Assembly (NCBI RefSeq): GCF_004167675.1
Contig: NZ_SEZQ01000001.1
Source of the DNA: Aliivibrio finisterrensis_A
Lineage (GTDB): Bacteria; Pseudomonadota; Gammaproteobacteria; Enterobacterales; Vibrionaceae
Direction: 5' to 3' (one strand)
DNA: 64,000 nucleotides
This document shows positions 6,827 through 14,639 of this stretch, piece after piece (within the stretch, counting starts at the first letter, position 1; each line of letters starts with the position of its first letter). The position numbers and the translations under genes were made by a program. The notes beneath the pieces were generated by a model. It searched no databases and was not told the origin of the DNA. It saw only the letters and a list, made by a program, of their open reading frames with translations.

Positions 6827-9267
6827 ATCCATTTTTCGAGCATTTGTAATAGTTGAGGTTTGGAGATTGGCTTAGTTAAGTATGCATCCATTACTGCTGT
6901 TATTTTAAGTATTTCTTCATGGCCTGATTCACCAGTAAGCGCAATGATAGGAAGCAATGGATGACCTGCTTTAATTTGCGCAGCAGCCTCCGCTCCATTC
7001 ATTACTGGCATACGTGAATCCATAAAAATCAGATCTATGTGCCTTTCGTTAACTACTTTAAGTGCTTCAGCCCCATTTTCAGCTTGGACAATGACAAGAT
7101 TGTCATTTGCAATAAATGTTTGAATTAACATTCTTTGTACTTTTTTATCATCAACAATAAGTATTGTTTTTTTAGAACTATTGTTCCTAGTCTTAGCTAT
7201 GGCGAAGGCTTCTTGTTGTATTGCTGTTGGTTCAATAGTGATTGCTTGATGACCTGTATTTATTTTAGGAAAACTAAGAACAAACTCAGTAAACTCACCT
7301 TGTTTTGAATAACATGCAATATTGCCTTTAAAGGAGTGCATCACTCGTAAACAGTAAGAGAGGCCTAGACCTGTGCCTCCGTGTTTATTATGAGTGAAAA
7401 AATCGTCAAAGATATTTGGTAGAATATTTGCATCAATACCAGGGCCAGTATCTCTGAATATCAAAGAATTGGTTGTATTTCCTTTTACTAATTGTATTGA
7501 TATAGAGCAGTTAGGGTCTTCAAAGTAATGAATGGCATTACGTAATAAATTAAATACGATAAATCCGAATAAGGTATCATTAACATTAATAAGAAAGTCA
7601 TCATTGAGATCTAAATGTATTCGCTTTTTAATATCTTCGGGTTCAAAAGAATATTCATCAATAAACTGTTTTGTTAACACTGAAATAGAATAAGTCTTAA
7701 AGAGAGATTGATTAATATCAACACCTTTACTCTCGTTAAGAATGATATCAATTAACTGTGAACCTCGCTGAATAGCTAATTTACCCTGTTCTAATTCTTT
7801 ATTAATGCTCTTTTTATCTGATTGAAGTCCAATACGTTCAAAGTGATACATTAATTGTGACAGTGGATTTCTCATTTCGTGAGCAATAGAGTTTGCAAGT
7901 GCTTGAGACTGGCGCACTTTACGCTCACTTTCAATATAACCTTGAACTTTAGTCAATACCCATTGAAGCGCTGAAATTTCTTCATTTGAAAATGTTGAGC
8001 CATTCCGTTTTTTTGCCGAAACAAGCAAGTGTGAAATCAGCTTGTTTTTCCCAAAAATAGGAAGAATTAAGGCTGTTTTATGAGAGTCCATCTCTTTTTG
8101 AACTTGATGCAACTCAGAATGGTTAGAGTCTGGAGCGTAATGGATTTGATAATCTAATTCATCTTTGACTAAGGCTGAATTAGACTGCTCTAAATGGGGA
8201 ATAAAGATATTGTAGTTGGTATTTTTTCCAACCAAGAGTAGGCCATCTCTTGGTGTATCGAGCAATAAAGCCAGTTTAGTAATTGCGTGCTGACTTGAAT
8301 ATTTAAATTCATCAGCTAATTCATATATTTTATCAATAGGTGTATCTTTATCTTTATATATCAATAGGCTAGCGGTATTTTTTGATTTTGAAAGAGCTTT
8401 ATTCCAAAATATACCAGTAAAAATAATGAAAATAATACTGATAGGAAAATCTATTCCGGAGTTGGTGTTGTAAAAATATAAGAATGGGACTAAGAAGATG
8501 ATTAAATTCATCACATAAGAAGAAGCCAAGAATGTAATATAGCGAAAGCTGTATAAGCGATGATAAAGCAATGTATAGCCAATTAAGACGGCTTCAGTCA
8601 CAGATAATGCTGGTGGAACCCAAGCGAATGAAAAATCCTGCCATATTATAGGGATAATAATTTGAGAGATGATGGTTGAAGACATAAAGACTAATATACC
8701 AAATAACAAGTAGATGGATTTCTCTCTATTTAGTCTGAGTTTACTTTTTCTTAGCTTGGTAAAATTATAAATGATGATACCTATAAATACGAAAGCATTT
8801 AGGAAAAATAGTGTAGCAAATGGACCGAAATGAATAGTGAATACCCCTTTATCAACAACTGTAATACCAGTTACCGTCAAATTTGGTATTAAGTTAATAA
8901 TTAGAGCAAAAGTGGTTTCGATAAAGAAAAGTATAATCTGCCAAACTTTTAATTTCTTATCTTCAGAACTGAGTCGGCAAGAGAATAGGAAAGCGAAGCC
9001 AAAAGCGAAATAAGAACTTAAATTAGCAATAATTGCCATATTTACAGAAGTCTGTTCACTGAATCTAAGTAATAAATTGGATTGGAAGTAGTAGTTAGTT
9101 AAAATCCAAATAACGATAAAGATAGAATACACAATATAAGGATGGTAAATCTTTGGGTCTACTTCCATCCGATCTTTAAATAAAGATCGGATGAAAAAAG
9201 CCACCCATAATAAGACAAATACGGCAATGAATAACAATAAGTTATCTTTAGGGAGGCTAATTAACAT
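6823..9267 (-). CDS. ainR: AinR, LuxN-like octanoyl-homoserine-lactone receptor hybrid kinase
   Basis: The first about 300 of 814 residues are a multi-spanning membrane sensor. A histidine-kinase core follows: phosphoacceptor segment NSIAHEMRNPLSQL with His463, the N box FNLLRNAIHYF near 579, RDTGPGIDA near 609 and GGTGLGLS near 632. A receiver domain ends the protein (about 695-812; phosphoacceptor Asp750 in LIFMDSRMPV; TKPISKP near the end). The order and the size match LuxN of V. harveyi. Lying 11 bases after ainS, it is the receptor that in A. fischeri feeds C8-HSL information through LuxU and LuxO to LitR. Those partners are not in this window. Confidence 0.93.
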   Translation of the reverse strand: MLISLPKDNLLLFIAVFVLLWVAFFIRSLFKDRMEVDPKIYHPYIVYSIFIVIWILTNYYFQSNLLLRFSEQTSVNMAIIANLSSYFAFGFAFLFSCRLSSEDKKLKVWQIILFFIETTFALIINLIPNLTVTGITVVDKGVFTIHFGPFATLFFLNAFVFIGIIIYNFTKLRKSKLRLNREKSIYLLFGILVFMSSTIISQIIIPIIWQDFSFAWVPPALSVTEAVLIGYTLLYHRLYSFRYITFLASSYVMNLIIFLVPFLYFYNTNSGIDFPISIIFIIFTGIFWNKALSKSKNTASLLIYKDKDTPIDKIYELADEFKYSSQHAITKLALLLDTPRDGLLLVGKNTNYNIFIPHLEQSNSALVKDELDYQIHYAPDSNHSELHQVQKEMDSHKTALILPIFGKNKLISHLLVSAKKRNGSTFSNEEISALQWVLTKVQGYIESERKVRQSQALANSIAHEMRNPLSQLMYHFERIGLQSDKKSINKELEQGKLAIQRGSQLIDIILNESKGVDINQSLFKTYSISVLTKQFIDEYSFEPEDIKKRIHLDLNDDFLINVNDTLFGFIVFNLLRNAIHYFEDPNCSISIQLVKGNTTNSLIFRDTGPGIDANILPNIFDDFFTHNKHGGTGLGLSYCLRVMHSFKGNIACYSKQGEFTEFVLSFPKINTGHQAITIEPTAIQQEAFAIAKTRNNSSKKTILIVDDKKVQRMLIQTFIANDNLVIVQAENGAEALKVVNERHIDLIFMDSRMPVMNGAEAAAQIKAGHPLLPIIALTGESGHEEILKITAVMDAYLTKPISKPQLLQMLEKWI

Positions 9268-9278
9268 TTATAGTAAAC

Positions 9279-10518
9279 TCATCGTTGTTTTAATTCTCTT
9301 CTTTTTTCGATTATTTTAGCATTGTATTCTCTAAAATTATATCGATTGAAAGCGTTACTTGCATTTTTTGTAAGGCATATGCCTTTATGTGTCACTAAGC
9401 CGGACTGATTGATATCTTGGTTACCAGTAAAAACGAAAGGTATGTCATCGTTTTCAATACAAGCCATAGATTGGTAGAAAAGTACCATTGCAGGTTGCTC
9501 TATAATTGAAAAAATTAATGTTCTTTTCGAATGAAAAAGAGCCATTGCTAATCCTTTCTGTGCAAGGTACATATGGTAATTCATTTTAGGTTTTGCTCCA
9601 TTGACGGTAAAGCGAATTACACCGCAGACAGTTGATTTATCTACTATAGAATAAAAAATTTCGTTTTCTAGCTCTGAACAAGTTAATTGCTCTAAAGTTT
9701 GATCTCGTTGGGTAGATAAGGAAGTCATATTGGGAAATAATTGTGCAACTGTATGTATATTTTGTGTTTTTTCCCATTTATCAGATTGAAAGAAATTATC
9801 GAAAAATAGCCAATTGACTTTGTCATGATAAGGTTCAATTAGTGCAGATGAAATGATAGTAGGGTAGAGGTTATCATTATCAAATTGGTACAGAATAAAG
9901 TGCTCTCCTTTAGATGAAATATCTAGAATACTAAGCATTTCATACCATTTATGTTGCTTGATAAATGTCGCAATATTGATGAGGACAATAGCGTCTGAAA
10001 GTAATAACGGTTGGTCACAAAAGTCGGTATAGAAAACGCGTTTATCTAGCGCTATATCAGTAACAATCTCATAGTGATAGTCATCATTTATTTTTTTTGA
10101 TATGTATGTTTTGTCTGGTGTATTGAGAGAATGCTGATTGATAGCCATTGAGCTTTGAATGGTGCGAAATATTTCTAATTCCGTCCAGAAAGATAATAAA
10201 CAACCAAAAAGTCGATGAGCGATTTGTTCAATAAGAAAGTAATCTTGAGGAAGAATTGGACTTGCTTGTTTTCCAATAATATTTTTAGCTGTTTGGGTTG
10301 AAAATATATCCGCTAGGTTACCAATATTTGAGCCATGCAGTTGGTTTAGAATCGTAGTCTTTCTATTTTCTATTATCTCTTTTAAAAGTGTTGGTTTTCC
10401 AGTTTTGTTGCAGTGAGAGTCAACAAGTTTGATAAACTGATCTTGCAGGTTTTTTTTGTGTAATCGAATCAGTGGATTCAGCAGGTAGAGCATCAAAAAA
10501 ACGAATTAACTTTTCCAT
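9279..10518 (-). CDS. ainS: AinS-type (LuxM family) acyl-homoserine-lactone synthase, 5' end out of frame
   Basis: The body of the gene (9279-10496, up to 405 residues) is an AinS/LuxM-family synthase, which in A. fischeri makes N-octanoyl-homoserine lactone. The family differs from LuxI. The open frame can only begin at TTG 10496 or ATG 10493, neither with a ribosome site. A proper start, ATG at 10518 with AAGGAAAT six bases upstream, reads MEKLIRFFDALPAES and then leaves frame, ending after about 32 codons. Loss of one base in the 7-base run at 10495-10501 or the 8-base run at 10450-10457 would join the two frames. So this allele is frameshifted, uses slippage, or starts internally and weakly. 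The coordinates given span both parts. ainR follows in the same operon. Confidence 0.85.
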
Positions 10519-10544
10519 TTGGATTTCCTTTTAGTATGAATGAA

Positions 10545-10563
10545 TGCTGTTTTAAACACAGCA
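10545..10563. promoter_or_regulatory. Lux-box-like inverted repeat upstream of ainS
   Basis: TGCTGT and ACAGCA flank a seven-base spacer, giving a 19-base inverted repeat whose inner CTGT/ACAG bases resemble LuxR-type boxes. It lies 27-45 bases upstream of the ainS ATG at 10518. True lux boxes are 20 bases, so the match is imperfect and the function is inferred. Confidence 0.3.
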
Positions 10564-10753
10564 GTTTTAATCATACGGAAAAACACTTCATGGTATAAAA
10601 TTTTGTTTAATTTTTTACTATTCATCACAACCTTATTGTATAATCATCACCCATAGAATTCTAAAATGATTGAGAAATACTATCTGAACTTGGTAGGTTC
10701 TTGATTAATAAAAGTTAATTGACGCCTGTGAAGGCGACATCATAAGGTAAAAA

Positions 10754-11842
10754 ATGAGCGAAAAATTACAGAAAGTATTAGCACGAGCAGGTCTTGGTTC
10801 TCGTCGTGAATTAGAAACGATGATTCAGTCTAATCGTGTTAGTGTTGATGGTCAGATAGCAAAGCTAGGTGATCGCCTAGAAAATGTCGATGCAAAAATT
10901 CGTATTGATGGCCATGTTGTATCAGTAAAAGAGTCTACTGATGTGATTTGTCGTGTGCTTGCTTACCATAAACCAGAAGGTGAGCTATGTACTCGTCATG
11001 ACCCAGAAGGTCGTCGTACTGTTTTTGATCGCCTACCAAAAATTAAAGACTCACGTTGGGTATCTGTTGGTCGTCTTGATGCCAATACCGCAGGTCTATT
11101 GTTGTTCACCACTGATGGTGAGTTAGCAAACCGTCTTATGCACCCGAGTCGTAAAGTTGAACGTGAATACATGTGTCGTGTATTTGGTGAAGTTAACGAC
11201 AAGATGGTTAAAAACCTAGTTTCTGGTGTAAAACTGGAAGATGGTGAAGCACGTTTCGAAGACGTTATGTATGCTGGCGGTGAAGGTATGAACCATACTT
11301 TCTATGTAGTAATTAACGAAGGTCGTAACCGTGAGGTTCGTCGCCTATGGGATTCTCAAGGTGTAACGGTTAGCCGCCTAAAGCGTGTTCGCTATGGTGA
11401 TATCTTCTTAGAAAAAGCACTGCCTCGTGGTGGTTGGATGGAACTTGAATTGAAGGAAGTAAATTACCTTCGTGAAATGGTTGAACTTCCACATGAAAAA
11501 GAAAGCCTATTGGATGTAGATAAAGAATCTCGTAAGCGCGCGAAGTCTAAATCTCAAAAAATCCGTCGTGCAGTGAAACGTCATGATGAACGTACCGTTG
11601 AAGATCGTAATACTTCTGGTGGTCGCCGTGGTCGTAATAATAAAAAGCCAGTAGGTAGCTCATTACCGCGCAATTCAAATAGTGATGCTAAACCAACAGG
11701 CAAGCCAACAAGTAAACCAAGTGGTAAACCAACAGGCAAACCAAGCGGTAAGGGTAAGAAGCCAGCAGCGGGTTCTAAGCCTGTGAGAAGTAAATTTTCA
11801 CCAAATGGTAAAGCACCTAAATCAGCACCAAGACAGCGTTAA
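10754..11842 (+). CDS. rluB: 23S rRNA pseudouridine(2605) synthase
   Basis: RluB isomerises a uridine in 23S rRNA. An S4 RNA-binding domain (about 1-60, KLQKVLARAGLGSRRE) precedes the RsuA-family catalytic domain, with the active-site aspartate Asp109 in VGRLDANTAGLL and the later EGRNREVRRLWDSQG motif. At 362 residues it is about 70 longer than E. coli RluB. The extra tail after residue 255 is basic and low-complexity, with repeated KPTGKPSGK units. Such tails are common in RluB and probably contact RNA. The gene is divergent from ainS. Confidence 0.93.
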   Translation: MSEKLQKVLARAGLGSRRELETMIQSNRVSVDGQIAKLGDRLENVDAKIRIDGHVVSVKESTDVICRVLAYHKPEGELCTRHDPEGRRTVFDRLPKIKDSRWVSVGRLDANTAGLLLFTTDGELANRLMHPSRKVEREYMCRVFGEVNDKMVKNLVSGVKLEDGEARFEDVMYAGGEGMNHTFYVVINEGRNREVRRLWDSQGVTVSRLKRVRYGDIFLEKALPRGGWMELELKEVNYLREMVELPHEKESLLDVDKESRKRAKSKSQKIRRAVKRHDERTVEDRNTSGGRRGRNNKKPVGSSLPRNSNSDAKPTGKPTSKPSGKPTGKPSGKGKKPAAGSKPVRSKFSPNGKAPKSAPRQR

Positions 11843-11879
11843 GTTGAATTGATGAGTTGACTTAGAAAATAGACAAATA

Positions 11880-11917
11880 AAAAGGGTTGAAGCCATATGG
11901 TTTCAACCCTTTTTTTA
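11880..11917. terminator. Terminator after rluB
   Basis: The stem AAAGGGTTGAA / TTCAACCCTTT is followed by a T run on the plus strand and an A-rich flank on the other side. It can serve rluB and the convergent yciK. Confidence 0.8.
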
Positions 11918-11955
11918 TTTTGCTTAGTGTTACTTATTTATACTAATAATAATAA

Positions 11956-12720
11956 CTATTTTGGTTGTGCATCAATACACTGACCATTTACGTTAATACT
12001 TTCAGGTGCCATTAAATAGACATATAACGGCATTAAATCTTTTGGTGTTTTAAGTAAGCTAATGTCTTCAGCTGGAAAGGCTTGAGCACGCATACGTGTA
12101 TGAGTTCCACCTGGATTAATGGCGTTTACTTTAACCTGAGTGCCTTCCATTTCATGTGCTAATGTTTGCATCATGCCTTCAGTAGCAAATTTTGAGATAG
12201 CATAAGCTCCCCAAAAAGCACGACCTTGGTGACCTACAGTAGAGGTGGTGAAGATAATTCGAGCATCATCAGATTGTTGTAAAACAGGCAGTAGTGCTTG
12301 AGTCATTAAGAATTGCGCTTTAACGTTAATTTGCATGACTTCGTCGAAAATCGCTTCTTCAAATTGCTCGAATGGACTCAACATACCAAGTAAACCTGCG
12401 TTATGCAGTAAGCCGTCGAGTTTACCAAATTGACTTTGAATGGTTTCAGCCATATCGATATAATTCTGCTTTGTTGCGCCTTTTAAATCTAAAGGCACAA
12501 TCGCTGGCGTTGGATAACCTGCCGCTTCAATTTCATCATAGACAGCTTCTAATTTTGCAACGGTACGCCCCAAAAGGATAACCGTAGCACCATGTTGAGC
12601 ATAATGTAATGCTGCTTGTTTACCAATGCCATCCCCTGCACCAGTTATGAGAATTGTTTTGTTTTTTAATGCGTCAGCAGAAACCTGATAGTCCACTCTG
12701 TAATCCTTGTATTTCAACAT
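11956..12720 (-). CDS. yciK: YciK-family short-chain dehydrogenase/reductase
   Basis: The 254-residue protein is a classical SDR with a Rossmann fold. It has the cofactor motif TGAGDGIGKQAA near residue 27, LHNAGLLG near 106, catalytic Ser near 160 and the YAISKFA tetrad near 173. It resembles E. coli YciK, whose substrate is not established. As in E. coli, it lies close to rluB, sohB and topA. An AGGA site precedes the ATG at 12720. Confidence 0.88.
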   Translation of the reverse strand: MLKYKDYRVDYQVSADALKNKTILITGAGDGIGKQAALHYAQHGATVILLGRTVAKLEAVYDEIEAAGYPTPAIVPLDLKGATKQNYIDMAETIQSQFGKLDGLLHNAGLLGMLSPFEQFEEAIFDEVMQINVKAQFLMTQALLPVLQQSDDARIIFTTSTVGHQGRAFWGAYAISKFATEGMMQTLAHEMEGTQVKVNAINPGGTHTRMRAQAFPAEDISLLKTPKDLMPLYVYLMAPESINVNGQCIDAQPK

Positions 12721-12858
12721 TCATCCTAAGTCCTTCTGTTCTTTTTTGCGATTTATAGCCGTAAAAATAGACATTTAGTACGAATTTCTATCATTAGATG
12801 AATTAACTTTGGGTTAAGTTAGGTACAATACACGAAACATACTTAAGAGGGTATTACA

Positions 12859-13920
12859 TTGGAATTTTTGTTTGATTACGGTCTCTTTTTAGCAAAGATA
12901 GCAACAGTGGTTGTTTCTATTATCGCCATTTTGATTGCCGCTAAAGCTGTGGGTGGTAACTCTTCAGCATCAAAAGGTGAGTTAGAAGTTACGAATTTGA
13001 CTGAACAATATAAGTCAACGATTGAAGAACTAGAACACCATCTATTTGATGATGCTGAGTTAAAAGCACGCGCAAAAGCAGAGAAAAAAACTGCAAAAGA
13101 AGCCGAAAAAGCAAAACAAAAGGCAGTGAAACAGGCTACAAAATCTGGAGATTTAGAGCTAAAACGCGATGCTCGTTTATTCGTTTTAGATTTTAAAGGC
13201 AGTATCGATGCAAAAGAAGTCGCTGGGCTTCGTGAAGAAGTATCAGCTATTTTAGCGGTTGCAGCAGAAGGTGATGAAGTCCTTGTTCGTCTTGAGAGTG
13301 GAGGTGGTATGGTTCATGGATATGGACTGGCTTCATCTCAGCTTGATCGCTTACGTGATGCGAATATCAAACTAACGATTTCTGTTGATAAAGTAGCAGC
13401 TTCTGGTGGCTACATGATGGCATGTATTGGTGAGCGAATTATCGCAGCACCATTTGCAATTGTTGGCTCAATTGGCGTGGTTGCGCAATTACCAAACTTT
13501 AGTAAATTGTTGAAAAAGAACGATATTGAGTTTGAGCAGCTGACAGCAGGTGAATACAAACGAACACTAACTATGTTCGGTGAAAACAGCGATAAAGCAC
13601 GTGAAAAATTTCAATTAGAGTTGGAAGAAACACACGTATTATTTAAAGATTTCATTCACGAACATCGTGCTGATTTGGATCTTGAAAAAGTAGCAACAGG
13701 TGAGCATTGGTTTGGTAAACAAGCGCTAGAGTTAGGCTTAATTGATGCGATTCAAACATCCGACGATTACTTAACAAAAGCGTGTAAGGATCGTGAAGTA
13801 TTAGCGATTCATTACGTACAGAAGAAAAAGCTAGGCGCTAAAATTGCAGGTATCGCTGGTCAATCAGCAGAGAATGTATTTATGCGTTTAATCAGTAAAG
13901 GACAACGTCCAATCGTTTAA
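12859..13920 (+). CDS. sohB: SohB, S49-family inner-membrane serine protease
   Basis: SohB is a signal-peptide-peptidase-A-like protease, found in E. coli as a multicopy suppressor of htrA. The protein starts at TTG (12859) after AAGAGGG. The MEFLFDYGLFLAKI start matches the family, so the rare codon is credible. A membrane segment spans about residues 8-28, followed by a charged coiled-coil-like stretch with many K, A and E (70-105). The S49 domain carries the nucleophile Ser182 in ASGGYMM and a likely base Lys in AGEYKRTLTMFG near 234. The 353 residues are of normal length. Confidence 0.93.
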   Translation: MEFLFDYGLFLAKIATVVVSIIAILIAAKAVGGNSSASKGELEVTNLTEQYKSTIEELEHHLFDDAELKARAKAEKKTAKEAEKAKQKAVKQATKSGDLELKRDARLFVLDFKGSIDAKEVAGLREEVSAILAVAAEGDEVLVRLESGGGMVHGYGLASSQLDRLRDANIKLTISVDKVAASGGYMMACIGERIIAAPFAIVGSIGVVAQLPNFSKLLKKNDIEFEQLTAGEYKRTLTMFGENSDKAREKFQLELEETHVLFKDFIHEHRADLDLEKVATGEHWFGKQALELGLIDAIQTSDDYLTKACKDREVLAIHYVQKKKLGAKIAGIAGQSAENVFMRLISKGQRPIV

Positions 13921-13942
13921 TTTGGGTGGCGTGTTTTATATT

Positions 13943-13973
13943 AAAAAAGGCTGAATTATTCAGCCTTTTTTTT
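13943..13973. terminator. Bidirectional terminator between sohB and yciN
   Basis: AAAAAAGGCTGAA pairs with TTCAGCCTTTTTT around a three-base loop, with T runs on both strands. Confidence 0.85.
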
Positions 13974-13991
13974 GTTTGTAATTAGCAAAAA

Positions 13992-14237
13992 TTACTTAAC
14001 GCTAAATTCTTTTGATAATTGGTGAGCAAGGTATTTAAACATATTAAATACAGCGGTGGTTTTTTCTGTTGGTAGGCCTTGATCGGATAAAAAGTACTCG
14101 CCTTTGAATACTAATACTTCATCTTTCTCTTCTACGCTAGTTGCTCGCATACCTTCAACGTAGTTCTCGTGATCTTGAATGATTTGGTTGGCGATTAACA
14201 GTAAATCAGCCTCAGAAATGGATTTTTTATCGCTCAT
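13992..14237 (-). CDS. yciN: YciN-family small protein (DUF2498)
   Basis: This is an 81-residue acidic protein with no membrane segment. The ISEADLLLIANQIIQDHENY start and the VLVFKGEYFL segment match the YciN family as I know it. In E. coli, yciN also lies beside topA. Its function is unknown. It is transcribed away from topA and converges on sohB. Confidence 0.8.
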   Translation of the reverse strand: MSDKKSISEADLLLIANQIIQDHENYVEGMRATSVEEKDEVLVFKGEYFLSDQGLPTEKTTAVFNMFKYLAHQLSKEFSVK

Positions 14238-14639
14238 ATCTCACTCATTTTTTGCTATATAAAAGAGGGATTTTAAGCATAACCATTGGAAAATACAATT
14301 GATGTAAATCATGGCTAGTAAAATAAAAATTCAGTGAAGATTGACGATTTTATTGTGAGCGAGTGCAAGATATTGAACTCACCTTTTGAGCTATGGACGT
14401 GTAAATGATAATAGAGTCAGCCTAATTAAAAAGGGAGTTTGATGGTAGGGTTTATCTAAATTACATCTAATTAACAACTGTCCAAACTACGACCATTCAG
14501 TAACGAATGTAAAAAAAGTGGTTGACGTAGTGCCATCCTCCCTCAATAGTAATATATAGATAAAAGTTCAATTTATAGCTGTGGATATCCTTTTTTTCGA
14601 CAGTTTTGTATTTCAGCACGAGGACGTTAGTGAGACATT
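14238..14639. other. Intergenic region upstream of topA and yciN
   Basis: These 402 bases separate the divergent yciN and topA starts. They are AT-rich and hold no reading frame that I can support. A TTGACG at 14523 and AT-rich boxes near 14552-14560 could belong to topA promoters, but the spacing is not convincing and I do not assign one. Confidence 0.5.

Noticed and set aside
14520..14565. Promoter for topA with TTGACG at 14523
   Set aside because: No -10 box lies at a suitable 16-18 base spacing.
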